A DNA stretch of 64,000 bases from Eupeodes corollae (Eukaryota; Arthropoda; Insecta; Diptera; Syrphidae). Positions within the stretch are counted from its first letter, which is position 1. Each line of letters opens with the position of its first letter. A program made the position numbers and the translations under genes. Under the pieces are notes generated by a model. The model had not been told where the DNA came from. It searched no databases and was given only the letters and a program-made list of their open reading frames with translations. The stretch spans positions 19,727,946 to 19,791,945 of the forward strand of contig NC_079148.1 in assembly GCF_945859685.1 (NCBI RefSeq), read 5' to 3'. Shown here piece after piece: positions 23,291 to 35,330 of the stretch.

Positions 23291-25481
23291 AAAGGAAATA
23301 AAATGCACGACTGGATCGCACGAACTTGCTCCTTTATGCAAAGAGTATTTCTAAAAAAGTACCTTTGTATATAAGATTTAAAAATATACCTATAAAATAC
23401 TTTTGTTTGATTTGTAAAAAAAACTCCATTTTTAAATTTGTAAGTTTGAAAATCGGTTAACCGGTTTTATTTAAATAAATTATTTCGATAGCATGTCTCA
23501 ATGTTAACAAATAAGGTATCAACACAAAGAGAATTTTCCCTAGACTATGCGAATTGTGTTTTATTCAATATTAATTTATAGTTCGTTGAAAAAACTTAAC
23601 TTTTTATTATAATACAAATATGAAACACTCGAGACATATTATGTTAAGTTATGTTTGTGTAATTGAATGAAATTATCGAATACACACCATATTTTGTCGG
23701 TAAGCTAGTTTCATCCCAAGACACAACTCATCCTAGGGCAACTCATGCCGGAAATGAAACAAAATTGTGAGCATACATAACGAAAACAATTGTTTGTGTA
23801 TTCAACTAGTTCGTTCAAAGCTTTCTCCTTTGGATAGCTTTATTTTTTTAATTTCATATAAGAAGAACCAGGATGGAAAATAAATTATCTGAAGATAAGA
23901 AAGAGGCAGAACATGTATGTTTAAATTGTAAAGCGGTCGCCTATTGGTTGTGTAGTTCGGATGGTGTCTAAAGCGGATACAAAATAGTTCATTGGCGTGC
24001 CCAGCTTTATGCAGATCGATAGATAAAGACATGTTTATAATGATAATGAAGGAATATTAGTGGTGGTAGAATGTGCTTACTAAAATCCAATCACATTCCT
24101 TCTATCCTACAAGTTTTCAGCGCAAACATGGAGTTATTACGTTCAGTTTATTTTCATTAAAGTTTAAAAGAAACAAGCATACGAACAAGTACAAGAAATT
24201 GCTATTCATGTGTTGTTATAGTCAGGCTCTTATGCGTTTTGGATTTTAGTTATAAAGTGACACGTAAGCAAAAGTTGTAGAGGATGTACGTTATATCTAT
24301 AAAGGTATAATGTATATACGTTAAAAAATTGATTCTAATAGAAAATACATATACTCTTTCTGGACCGTTTCTTTAACTTGTAGTAAGTATTTATTCTTTT
24401 ATATAGGCGAAGGCAAGTAATATATGTGTGAAACAACCTTATTCTTAAAGAATAATATTTTAAAATCAAATATACAAAGGTACCAAGATAATACTTTTTA
24501 AACAGATTGTTGATTAAACATATCATATTCGTTAATCCGATGTAGTCACGGCCGATGCTGCTTCAAGGCCATCATTGGTATTTATAATAGTTATAATTAT
24601 AAAAAAAAATCAAAATTTTCTAAAAATAATGTCGTCTTTCGGCCTCATGCACAGTGAGATGAGAGGTTAAAATTATTAAAAAAAAATTAATTAAAGTTTG
24701 AAAAGTTTTTCTTCAAAAGTTTATATGCCATTTTATAAATCAAAAAACCCTATATTTTCAAAATTTTGTTTCGAAAATCAATAGAGACGTTTTTTTTTAA
24801 TAAATTTTTTAAAAAGAAAATTTTTCAATTTTGATCTAAAAATATTTTTGGTAAGCAATTGCTAAGTGATTATGAATATACGCTCTTCATTTGAATTTCG
24901 TAAAAAATGTTGAACCGTTTTTGAGATAAAGAATTTTGAAAAAAAAAATTTACATTTTTTTCAAAATCCAAACAAAAACAATTGGACTTTTGTTAATCAA
25001 ATATTGTTAAGGCAATATAAGAGCTCGTTCAAAAAAAATGATTGAAATTGGTTCATAAGTTGCTGAGAAAATAAAAAAAAAAAAAAAAAACTGTTCTATC
25101 AGTGGTACCTTACCGGAGCATTACAAAAATATGTTTTTCTTACTTAAAGAAGCCAAGTTAAAAAATAAAATTTTAGGGAAAATTTAAAACAAAATCTACC
25201 GGTATGTTTTTGAGAAAATTCGAGTTTTCGTTTTTTGACCAAACAAATTGGGGACCACTGTTAGTTTTGATCTTTAAAAAAAATAAAAAAAAACCTAACG
25301 CGAATCTGCTGAAAACCTTAACTTCCAAGTTTAAACTCTATCGACCCATTGGTTTAGGCTGTAGGAACGTGGAAAGACAGACGGGACAGACGGACGGAAT
25401 CACGGGACCCACGTTTTTCGACTTCTCTACCGTCGTAATATCATGTTTGAATAAAATCTTGTGTTCGAAATTTTGCACGTT
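23291..25481 (+). repeat. Repeat Z copy Z1 with internal segment W
   Basis: Opens with GCACGACTGGATCGCACGAACTTGCTCC and ends with CGTCGTAATATCATG and CGAAATTTTGCACG. Both landmarks recur in Z3 at 52928 and 55254-55298. Segment W (about 23712-24700, starting CATCCCAAGACACAACTC) is present at the same relative place in Z3. The Z core (24700-25330) contains CAAATATTGTTAAGGCAATATAAGAGCTC, then a GACAGACGGGACAGACGGACGG tract. Relative to Z3, this copy has about 285 extra bases at 24054-24339 and about 270 near 23440-23705. No coding capacity. Confidence 0.6.
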
Positions 25482-26045
25482 CATTATGGCGATCTCAGTG
25501 TAAGGAGGTGCTTCTTTTTGAAACCAGACATTTGACGGATTGATAATTCGCCTTCTTCTGTGCAACTCTGATTTTAAAAATTCTGAACTTTGGTGATAAT
25601 CAGTGGGTTTCAACCGTTGATCAATTGTCAACTTACATATAAGGATGGAAGTTCAACTTACGCTTGACGATGCGTTGAACAGAAGAACGTTTTATTTGTA
25701 AAGCCTGAGCTTGTTTGCGCACCGAGCGTCGTCACTTTGGAGAAAAGCGGCTCTTTCCCTTTTTAGTATTTTCGGGAGTTGTTACAGTACGTACGGGGCC
25801 AGGTGGCTTTTTTTGTAATGCTTCTCAGTGTTCAAAAGGCAGTGACCCATCTCATAATTGTTTTGCAATGTTAAAATTAATTCTGAATGCACGCTGTTTC
25901 ACTACCGATTCGCTGTTTTTGGCAATGGAGTGGTCGACTTACTCACACTTAATCTCGGGCAAAAATACCTATCTATTTTTAGCCCTATTTCCGTGACTCA
26001 ACCTGTGCTTTAAAAACTTCTTGGAAGACTCACGAAGGGTGAAAT
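25482..26045 (-). pseudogene. Mariner-type transposase, N-terminal and middle relic
   Basis: The minus strand gives a DUF4817-like helix-turn-helix segment (SESVVKQRAFRINFNI), then RTVTTPEN, RRSVRKQAQALQIKRSSVQR and IVKRKLNFHPY, then LKPTDY, and finally VWFQKEAPPYTEIAIM. The last is a decayed form of the WFQQDGAPPH motif, with the catalytic aspartate position changed to glutamate. About 100 residues around the first catalytic aspartate are deleted. It breaks at 25482 against the end of repeat Z. The matching C-terminus is at 23020-23290. Confidence 0.7.
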
Positions 26046-26164
26046 GGAGTGGTATACATTTTTATTTATTATTTGTATACACCTTTTTTAAATGTTTAGA
26101 AGAAAAACTAAATAATTTTTCAAAAGGGAATAAAGTTTTTTGAAGCTCATTTTTAAGGGTAATA

Positions 26165-27170
26165 TATGTTTAATTTATTTATTTATAACAAAAAAATAAC
26201 TTAAAGCTAGAATGGTTTTAAGTTTTTTTATTATGCTTTGGCTTTAAACGAGCTGTAGAGATTATTTCTAAGTGAAGAAGGTGCTATTAAATACAATGGC
26301 ACGTTTATAGTATATTTTTTCACACCAATTAGAGATCTTAACATCTACGATTAGATTACATAAGGTCAAGACATAAATAATCATTTATAACAAACAAAAA
26401 TAGTCATAATAATATAGTGTTTAAAATCACAATTATATAAACACATGGTTTGATTAATTAATTCGAAAAGAACAAAAGTATATCATTTTTCAAAGTGTAT
26501 CTGTTTATATGAAAATTAAAATAAAATACATTTTTTTGGATCATTTCAATTCTGTTTAGGTAAATATTATAGTAAGGATTCCAAATCACACAACAGTATT
26601 CTAAGTTGCATCTAACAAGGACATAAGGACAAAATTGTCCTTAAAGTTTGGAGATTATTTTGCGAAAGAATACAATTATTTACAGAATTTATGCATCTGA
26701 AAAACTTTAAATCATCAAAAGATATCAGCCAGGTCGGTGTTAAATATTAAAAAAAAAGAAGGGGACCAAGATGGCTTCCTTGCGGGACACCCGAGGTAAC
26801 AATAATTGGACTAGAGAACACTTGATAAATACAATTCGGCTATTCTCAATGGATCTGAACTAGATTTTGAATAATTTGATTCGAAGTAATGGGCAAACGA
26901 ATTACAAATATTTGAAAGATCCGAAAATGTAGAACCTAGGCAGAACATCGAATTGTCGCGCTAGCCGAATGTAATTATTTTTAAATCTATACTATTTTTG
27001 CAAGTTTGTAACCTTTTGTGAGCCCTGTTTATTTGTATTACTTACGTTACAAAGCCTCTTGATAAACCAAGAAGGCTTTGAGTTTTTATTAAATTGTACT
27101 TTTGGGGAATGCATATCAATTACCGCTTTCAAATCATCAATTAAGAAAGTTAAGTCTATGATACCTGCTA
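26165..27170 (-). pseudogene. Degraded jockey-like LINE
   Basis: The minus strand shows a pre-RT segment (PSWFIKRLCNVSN), then, after a large deletion, motif B (PRVSRKEAILVPFF, seen in DNA as a GTGTCCCGCAAGGAAGCCAT word). The C-terminal region reads LLDAT-NTVVWFGILTII and RIEMIQKN. The left end has repeated TTTA at 26170-26195, a (TAAA)n tail like the LINE at 11820-14110, so the two may belong to one family. Motif C is lost. Many stops. Confidence 0.65.
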
Positions 27171-27224
27171 AAAGCTAAAAAGAATACCAGAGACTTCGCG
27201 GCGTTTTTAGTTTCGTTTTTTAAG

Positions 27225-27400
27225 ATGTAGAATTTTGAAAAATCCAACAAATGAGTAGGTATTTTTGATTATTACATTTTATTCCGAGAATATAAGAGCT
27301 TGCTCTGAAAAACAATTATATAAATCGGTTAATTTGGTCCTTTAAAAATGTCAAAACAAAAAAAAAACGTTTTTGAGAAAGTTTGAATTGTAACAAATAA
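27225..27400 (+). repeat. Repeat Z core fragment
   Basis: Shares the Z core landmarks GAATTTTGAAAAATCC, ATTTTTGATTATTACATTTTAxT, TATAAGAGCTTGCTC and ACGTTTTTGAGAAAGT with 24900-25080 and 53990-54220. No ends are visible. Confidence 0.4.
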
Positions 27401-27768
27401 TTAAATACAGATATAGAAACAGAGAAACAAAAGCTATAATACAAAAACTTCAAACCATATCCTAAAGTATCTTATCGCAAAAGTGTTGCAATTGGTTTAT
27501 TATGCATTTTTTTTAATTTAAATTTTGAAGTACGATACGACTCATAAGTTGTGTTCAGTAATACCCAAGTGTTGTATTTATTACCTCTGAAATTTTATTG
27601 CTCTAATTTTTTACTTAACTCCTTGGCTGGCAAAAACAAAATCGTAATTGCTTCATTTGAATAAAAAAAAGTCGTTAAAAAACAGAAAAGCAATTTCCTC
27701 AAATGTCATCTGGGGATTAAAGACGAAAAAAACTATTTTGATATTTTTATCCAAAAAATACCTTCATA

Positions 27769-27860
27769 TTACTCTTTCGCGACCTTCGCTTTGTCGCCGC
27801 CGCCGCTCTCCATTTTTAACCTAAAACTGAAGTCTCTTTCCGGTGGCGGGCAAGCACTAA
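27769..27860 (-). other. GC-rich island with short ATG frame; possible first exon
   Basis: A sharp GC-rich patch in AT-rich DNA. On the minus strand ATG at 27813 in context TTAAAAATGG begins MESGGGDKAKVAK, followed by AAAGA|GTAATA, a weak possible donor. That junction would be phase 2, unlike the phase-1 ends of the two better exons, so it need not belong to the same gene. Without a donor, the frame closes at 14 codons. It could be a promoter-proximal exon or simply a regulatory patch. Confidence 0.2.
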
Positions 27861-28775
27861 ACCTTGAATGCTAATATTCTCACTTCTCGCACAGCAGAAC
27901 ACTTTACTTAAAATACAAATTAAGGTGAGAACTCCCTAAAGTCCCCAGAAAAAAAGGTACACCTGATAAAAAGTACTTTTTTCCAGTCGTTATGTTTTCA
28001 TTTTCTTCGTCTTTAAACGAAAGATGGCAACAAAAAAATAATAAAGAACAAGAGTAATTTCTGAAGAAAAGAAAAACGCTTTAGAGGATTGAAAAATGGT
28101 CCTACAGCAATAGCTATTGCAACTCCCAAGTTGAAAAAAAAAAACAATAAAAAGAAAATCATGACTTAAGAAATTCAAATTTATTAGAAAATAAATTTAC
28201 ACTGAACAAGATGAAGAAGAAAAAATTAAAACAAAATTCTAAAAGGTGCGAACATGGAATAGAAATTTTATTTAAATCACCATGACGAAGGGTTTTTTTT
28301 GTTGTGTTGTCGTAAGGACGAAGGATAACAATTCATGAACAGATGAAAATTTCAAGGGAATTTGAATAAATTTAAAATGAAAATAGATGAAGCTTAAGAC
28401 GATATTTTGATACGATGAAAACGCAACGCACGTTAGAACCTTCAAAATTCCAACGAAGAAAAAAATCAGCTTTTTATCTTTTGTCAGCATTATGTGACAA
28501 TTTTTAAATTGAAAGTTGTAACTTATGTACGTCGTTTGCATTTAAAGAACAGAAAAGAAAGCTTACTCCTTATCTAAATAAGAAACTGTTATGTCAGTGC
28601 TTAGGGAAAATTAAAACGTTAAATCGAACCCAGTACCTTGTTTTCATGACACAATTTCTGTGAAAAGAAATCCATTTTCTTAGCGACACTTTCTGCTGAA
28701 TAGTTTATGATTTATTAATAAGAAATTTTAACACTGAACCAAAATGAGATCAACTTTTAATTAAAAAAAATTACC
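27861..28775. other. AT-rich sequence without recognised features
   Basis: Short frames only (for example 28272-28541), none with domain similarity or element ends. Confidence 0.45.
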
Positions 28776-28945
28776 AGGGGAACCAGAGCCTAGTGCCCTA
28801 GCCACTTAATATTCTTAACCATTCCAGGTATGCAATTCATGCATTACAGTTTTTATGCCAAATCCGAACGGCTAATTTGAGAAACCACTTTTTATGACAA
28901 GAATTGCTCTTGGATGATATTTCAATTCAGAGAACGATTGCTTGC
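28776..28945 (-). mobile_element. tRNA-derived SINE, copy S2, partial and old
   Basis: Matches the body of S1, S3 and S4 in order: GAACCAGAGCCTAGTGxCxTA, AACCATTCC, GCCAAATCCGAACGGCTAATTTGAGAAA and TTTTxATGACAAGAATTxCTCTTG. Several indels are present and the tRNA-like head is missing, so it would not be transcribed from its own promoter. Confidence 0.65.
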
Positions 28946-28989
28946 AGATATTTAGACTAACTTTTTAATGAATCCATGAGAACGGTCCA

Positions 28990-29700
28990 TTTTTTAATCG
29001 ACTAGAAAGTAAAATCGTTTATAATAAATCAACTTTTATAATCAAAGATCTCGTTTCGCCGTTTCAAAATGGTCTTGTCCCTGGAAGATCGACAGCAACT
29101 CCTTTAACCATTCTATGCAAACTGATGTTATTTACACTGATTTAACTAAAGCTTTCGAAAGAGTCAAGCACGACATCTTAAAAGCTAAACTATCAGCTTA
29201 AAGTTTTCATTTGAGTTTCATGGTTGGAATCTTATGTGTAAGATTAAACCCAATATGTCATCACAAATTCGTCTTAATCACTTCCAATATCTTTGACTTC
29301 TGGCGTTCCCCAAGGAAGTCACTTTAGACCTTTACTTTTTCCTCTTTTTGTTTATGATATTTCTTGCATCATTAAACCTTTTAATTTTTAATTCGTCCTC
29401 TGGCGTTCCCCAAGGAAGCCATTGGCATCTGATCGAATTCTTCTTCAAAACGATTTAGATAGTTTAGTTAGCTTTTTTTCTACACCCTAGTTACATCTTA
29501 ATGTATTTAAATGGGATCAATAATCCATTATCGTAAATTTGAATTATCGAACTTTACTTATTCTTTCATCCGAAAATAACTTTTTCTCTCAACGTCGTCT
29601 TCATTGCAGCAAAAGCTAACATCTTACTTGGTTTTATATCTCGTAATTCTCAACCAATATTCGTGGTGAAAATGTAATGAAGATAAAAACAGATTATTCA
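28990..29700 (+). pseudogene. Degraded LINE reverse transcriptase
   Basis: Plus-strand pieces in different frames: SPFQNGLVPGRSTATPL, then YTDLTKAFERVKHDIL (motif A, catalytic aspartate present), LTSGVPQGSHFRPLLFPLFV (motif B), DRILLQNDLDSL, and KANILLGFISRNS further on. A 20-base word spanning motif B (TCTGGCGTTCCCCAAGGAAG) occurs at 29299 and again exactly 100 bases later at 29399. This implies a local duplication or a second LINE fragment. No motif C YADD was found. Non-functional. Confidence 0.7.
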
Positions 29701-30490
29701 ATATTTTGTTTCGTTTGATTCCAAATTTTCAACTAAGAGAGTTTGTCCCAATACAAATTAAAATCTATCTCAACATTTATTTCTTGAGTCCTCTTAAGCG
29801 GATTTTTCTTACGTGATATTTTTTCTCTTTTTGATAGAAGTAAAATGAAGCAGATAAACGAGTTACAAATCTCACAAACTTTACGAGCTTTAACACCGTC
29901 ATCAAAGTTTTATGTTTTTTTACATAAAATTTCTAAGATGAAAAGAAGGAAAACAAAAAAAACAAAATACTTTGAGTATTATATTAAAACCACTTGAAAG
30001 TTGAAGTACTTCTTTTTTCTTCATACTTCACTATCTGTGTAGAAAAATAAAACTACATAAGCATCAAAGCTACGAGTAGCTAGAAAGTCAGCTTGTTTAT
30101 GCTTGGAATGATACTTGATGAGGTGCTAAGGATATCATAGGCTTAAGATTGAGATAAACTGATGGTAATTTTCTACACAAGTTAGGACTTCTTCTTAAGA
30201 GTTTTTTTTTTTTTTAAAGGAATGTTATTTTTATTTATTTATACTCAACACAATTTAACTATTGTTTTTGAAAATATAGTATAGTTAATATGATAAAAAA
30301 AATTATAAATTTGAAACATTTTGAAGTAACTTAAACAAATAAACGTTTTTCTGGTAAAGTTTTGGTTATTAACATAAAAGGAAGTCATTCATGTAAAAAA
30401 AACGAAAAAATAGGAAGAACTTAGAAATAAAATATAAATTAAGGAAAATAGGAAAAAACTTCCTAACTTAACATTTAACATTTTTTTTTT
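29701..30490. other. AT-rich flank, possibly the far end of the Tc1-like element
   Basis: The part immediately left of 30491 may belong to the Tc1-like element whose 3' region was interrupted by the LINE at 30502-31785. No inverted terminal repeat could be matched. Otherwise nothing is recognised. Confidence 0.3.
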
Positions 30491-30501
30491 AACTAGTCCT
30501 T

Positions 30502-31785
30502 GGTAGGTAGAAATGGCGATCTCAAGGCAACCTAGCCTGAGATCCAATTAGCGCTGTAGTGCGCCGTTTTGATACCAAAAACTCGTTTGACCTTTGATTG
30601 AAAGGGATAGATTGATAGAGAAGCTTCATAGCGATTATGTTAGAGCCGTTTGTCGCATTGAGAAAAAAGATTAGGTCTCTAATCTTTGTCTCAGAAAGCT
30701 CATCGAGTTCTTGAAAGAATGCTTTTCCAAAGCATTTCATTCTGGTGTTTGCCAAAGCAGGACATTTGCAGAGGAAATGGATTATGGTTTCACTTTCTCT
30801 TTGGTCACTACAGCTACGGCAAAAGGTGTTGTAAGAGATACCCAACTTCTCTGCATGAACTCCTATAGGCCAATGTCCGGTACAAACCGCAACAATCCTG
30901 GCTATGTCTTGCCTTGGCCTGCATAGAAGATCCGTTGTACGGGTTTTGTTATAGGTGGGCCATATCTTCCTAGATATAATGCAGTTGGGTAAATTGCTCC
31001 ACCTTCGTTTTGATTCAGTTTGGTAGATAGAAAAGATTTACCCTTCATAGCACCAAGAGGAATGTTAACCATTTCCTCAAGTGAGCTATGAAGGGCCTAT
31101 CCTTGCCTGGCTAGCTCGTCAACCCGTTCATTTCCCACGATACCACTATGACCCGGAACCCAGATCAGGGTGACGCCGAGGTTAATATTCAGGTTCGCAA
31201 GCTCATCGCGAAATTGCTGGACCAATTTAAATGAGGATATGGCCGAGTTAATGGCTTTGACAGCTGCCTGACTGTCTGTAAAGGTAGCTACATTTCGGTT
31301 TTGGTTTGGGTTTTGTTTAAGTAACTTACATGCCTCCTTTATTGCCAGCAGTTCAGCCTGAAAAACGCTAGCAAAGTCAGGAAGCCTAAAGGATTTGGCT
31401 ACATTTAGAGACTCAGAAAAGATCCCAGAACCAACTCCGCAATCCATCTTTGAGCCGTCAGTAAAGATGGTTGTGTCGAAACCTATCGACACGATGTCAT
31501 CCTCCCAATCTTCTCTCGGTGGGAAAATAACCTTAAAACCCTTACTAAGGTTCAAAGTAGTCAGTGTCTACCGAGATAATATCTGAGGGAATCAATTTCG
31601 TTGTGTTGCTGTGACCATAAGGTTTTGACAACCAGCTGTTTGATTATTTCAGCCTAATAGCGCTGCAGGAAACTATGTATTTAATAAAAAGGTCGATTGG
31701 TAGAAGATCCAAAATAACGTTTAAGGCGTCCGTTGGGCAAGTACGCATGGCCCCTGTGGTGCCCACGCAAGCTGTTCTCTGAACT
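30502..31785 (-). pseudogene. 5'-truncated LINE with RNase H domain
   Basis: Minus strand. The end of ORF2 carries an RNase H domain (31097-31555): acidic residues are visible in FTDGSK, FQAELLAIKEA, FTDSQAAVKA and NERVDELAR, with the WVPGHSGIVGN motif. It is followed by a zinc-knuckle-like CRSCSD...HFLCKCPAL (30522-30845). RNase H would remove the RNA strand during target-primed reverse transcription. This arrangement fits I/R1/LOA-type LINEs. Upstream, TGAMRTCPTDALNVILDLLP is the RT-RNase H linker; the RT itself is lost by truncation. An 11-bp target duplication, AACTAGTCCTT, flanks it (30491-30501 and 31786-31796). It sits in a Tc1-like element. Confidence 0.8.
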
Positions 31786-31796
31786 AACTAGTCCTT

Positions 31797-33080
31797 ATTT
31801 CTTCAGTAGTGGATATTGCCTTCACGAACATCTAATAAAGCCCTAATTCGCCTGGGCATACCTTGGATAAGATTTGTTACGATAAAATCGTCCAAATTTT
31901 GAGTGTTTCTGGAAGAGCGCGTCGCCTCCTTATCATTTTTCCCAGTTAATCCCAAACGTGTTCGGTGGGATTCATATCCGGGCTCTCATCGAAGGCCACT
32001 TCTTATAAGTATTCGGTAACCCAACTAGCAATGTGTGGTCTAGCATTGTCCAGCATTAGCAGGAAATTGTCTCCAATAAATGGTGTGAATGGAACCACAT
32101 GTTCCTTCAGAATGTTGTTGATGTAGTAGGTAACTGGAGTTTACCGATTCTTCAACGATGCACAGCTCGGTTTTTCCGTGCATGAAGATTTCTGGCCACA
32201 TCATGACGGAACCCCCCCAGAAATGTTCGCGCTAAGCAACGTTTCCGAAGAGTATCTTTCACCTGATTGTCTCCACACTCTGCTACGTCCATCTGGTGAG
32301 CGCAGACAAAACCTGGACTCATCAGTGAAAAGAACTCTACCTCAGTCGGCCTCTGTCGAATTTCGGTAAAGTTGTGCAAATTCCATTCGACGTCGCTAGT
32401 GCTGTAACGTGAGTCTTAATACACGAGTAGGTCTTCTTGCTCTCAGGCCACTGTCCACTAATCGCCTTCTCACCGTTTGAGCATTCACAGCTCTACCCCT
32501 AAAGGGACGAAGTCTGTGAGACAGCTCAATCGCTTTATGGTGACAATCTCGAAGACTTTGAAGCACCAAATATCGATCAACCCTTGCAGATGTTGCTCTG
32601 GGGCGACCTGAGCCTTTCCGCCGGTTGCAGGAGTTGGTTACCCTGTACCTTGAAATGGCTCTTCTTACCGTCCGTCTACCGATCATAACAGCGGCATACC
32701 GCGCACTTCGCCCATCCTCAACTAAAGTCAGCGCCCTGGCGACTTCTTCTGCCGTTATTTGCATTTTTTTTCACAAAAACCTCTAAAAAAACTGATAAAA
32801 ATTAAAATTAAAATTAAAATAAACCCATTACAATAATCTAATTAAAACATTTACTGGATCACGGAAGCCAAAATTTGTATAACTGGCGTCTATTAATTTA
32901 AAAATGACAAAGTTGCAGTTTTCCTTAATAAATTGCACGAATGTGATAAGGAAAATCGAAAAAGAATATGCAAACATGCACACAAATTAAACGAAAAAAA
33001 AATATCTTTGCAAAAACATAGCGGTATATTATTAAAATAATAATATGACTGTGCCACTTTTTTTGTAACTAAGTGTATTA
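31797..33080 (-). pseudogene. Tc1-like (DD34E-type) transposase, damaged
   Basis: Minus strand. 32396-32764 encodes the paired helix-turn-helix part of a Tc1-family transposase (MQITAEEVARALTLVEDG, GRPRATSARVDRYL, VNAQTVRRRLVDSGLRARRP). The catalytic part follows in a broken frame: FTDESRFCL, DGRSRVWRQ, LMLDNARPHIASWVTEYL and SPDMNPTEHVWDxLG. Between the second aspartate and the glutamate only 28 codons remain instead of 34, with a stop in the gap, so about 18 bases are missing. The gene ends REGNIHY at a natural-looking stop. A plausible outer terminus lies near 33050-33080 (GTGGCACAGTCATATT on the minus strand). The left end was displaced by the LINE insertion. Confidence 0.75.
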
Positions 33081-34734
33081 ATTAAATTAGTTTCAGGCAT
33101 AGTAATTAGTTATCCATAAATAGCTCCAATTTTTTAGGAAAACAAGATTTGGTGTTATTCGTAGAGTAAAACAATTGAAAATCGTTTCTTGATTCAAAAA
33201 CATTTTAGTTTTCTTTTGTCAAATTTTTTATTTGTGTAAAGAAACATTTTTTTCTATAGCGAAAAAACACGCTTGAGATGCGATAAACTCTGAAAACTTT
33301 TCATTGGTGCCCCGAAAAACGTACAAATTATATGATCTCCATATAAGACAAACAATTTCGAAAAGTGTAAAGTTGTTTTTTTTGTAGTCTTTTTTTTTTT
33401 ATTTAAAACCAAAAAAGTAATATATGGATTTGGAATTATTTATAAAACAAAATATCAACGTTTTTTTAAATATATTTATTTTAGAAAAACATTGTTAAAA
33501 GTTAAAGTTCATCAAATATTAAGAACAATATTTAGTGTTGATTCAAAGAAGTTGTTTTAATTTTTGTTTAAACAAAACTATGGATACATTTTAAAAACAA
33601 TATTTTGTTTATAATGAAATAAGATTGAAGTCCATATTTTTATTTTTTCTCAATATTTGTAAGTACATTTTTACAATTTTAAGTAAGATTTATGTATTGT
33701 TTTTTGATTTTTGTTAAATAAAACTTCAGTGTATTGCTTCAAATAATTTTCCCAAAGTCAAACATTCACTTTTCGAAGCATACAATTATTCTAAAATGCA
33801 ATATTATCTTTTGTTCGTAAAATATTAGAACGAAAAATAATTCTCTTTTACATTTTCGTAAAATTACATTGCGTTTTCTTGAAAATTGGTGAAAAAAATG
33901 TATTATTTTTTGAGACTACTTTCTGTGCATTTTGATTTTATTTTTATAACAACAAAATGGTTTCAAATTCCAGATCAAGAATCTTTCATGTCGCTAGTCG
34001 AGAAATATCAACGTTTTTAATTAAACAAATGAAATATAATTACAATAACTTCCAATAAACATCTATGAAAAGGTTTAAAGGCGTTTAGAAAAACAAACAA
34101 AATTGAATAAAAGACATTGGAAATGCTGAAACAATGTTACAATGTTTCTTTTCTATAAAATGGATTCAATGTTACAATAATTTTTTTTTGTAAGACAAAA
34201 TATTTTCGAAATATATGAATAGATTTTCAAAATCAATATTCAAGATTTGTTTTCGTATTGCTTGTAATACTTACAGAAACGCCTATCACCTTTAATCTTA
34301 TTTCGTACACATGAACTGAAGTGGAGAGATTTTCTTTCCACCCGGACATAAAGAATGTAGAATACTTTTGAAGTTTCGGCAAAGTCAATGACTTAACAAG
34401 ATTGAGTTGAAAACAAATGTAAGCTTAGTAATTATTGTAACTTTAATCATGCATTAAATGGTAAATATAATATTACAATAATGTAAGATCTGAAAGATTT
34501 ATCCTTCCAATTTAAAAAAAGCAACATATATTTTTCTTTGTAAATTACAGAATTTATAAAATCTTTCATTCTTTTTATTTTAACTCTGGTCCTGGTTATT
34601 AAATTACACTCTTTCACTGGGCTCTGTTGGTCTTATTACAAATCCAACTTTAAAATTACTCTATCGCGTAAGGTTTTTAAAAAGTATTTTTTAAATCAAA
34701 AACAAATACAATCCAATACGTTTTAAGGCCATCT
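33081..34734. other. AT-rich sequence, possible very old family A remnant
   Basis: Around 33990-34056, CTAGTCGAGAAATATCAACG...ATTACAATAACTTCCAATA resembles the hairpin-proximal end of family A in reverse, strongly decayed. No gene found. Confidence 0.3.
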
Positions 34735-35330
34735 AAATTTCTAAAGTAGCTTTTTTTTTAATTAATCGGTATTTTATTTCAAATTTATAATCCCTTTCTA
34801 TAATATACAGTTGAAATATTTATGGTATGTCATCAATTTTTTGAAGAATCTTCATAAGTCGTTAGATTTCACTTGCATTTCAAAAATCTGAAAGAAAACC
34901 TTAATCATTCTTTCTGAAACGGTTTTCAACGGAAAAAGAGAAAAAGGTTTGAAAGTAAGTTTTGTTATTGTAACGAATCCTTCGTCTAATAAATTATATT
35001 ATATAATTTTTTTGAAATATCAAATTAAATAGAAATAATGGTGAAAACGGGTATTTTAAAAATTTTAGCAAATAGTAAAAAACAATGTTCGGGTTCGCAA
35101 TCAGCACTTAAAATTAATTACAAAGCAAATTTTTCAAAATTATGAAAGCTTTGCTATTAGACGCTTTGCTATAAACTTAAAACCTTACAACTTATGAGAA
35201 TATCCACAAACTAAATACGATATTTAAATAATTTAAATCGTATCTAGAAGACAAAGCTTTGTACTTTGTGATGATTTTATAACACAATTTTGTATTAAGG
35301 GATATATTGTGCTAAAAAAACATAGGCTTA
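34735..35330 (+). repeat. Repeat B copy B3, uninterrupted
   Basis: About 600 bases starting GGCCATCTAAATTTCTAAAGTAGC and ending AAGGGATATATTGTGCT. It serves as the unoccupied reference for the two B copies interrupted by family A (4865-6425 and 16340-18150). Family A copy A6 begins directly at its right end, so all three B copies carry or abut an A element. No coding frame. Confidence 0.55.

Noticed and set aside
24054..24339. Segment absent from the Z3 counterpart, as a separate transposon with TATTAG/CTAATA ends.
   Set aside because: Only six bases of inverted match and no target duplication. A deletion in the other copy explains it equally well.
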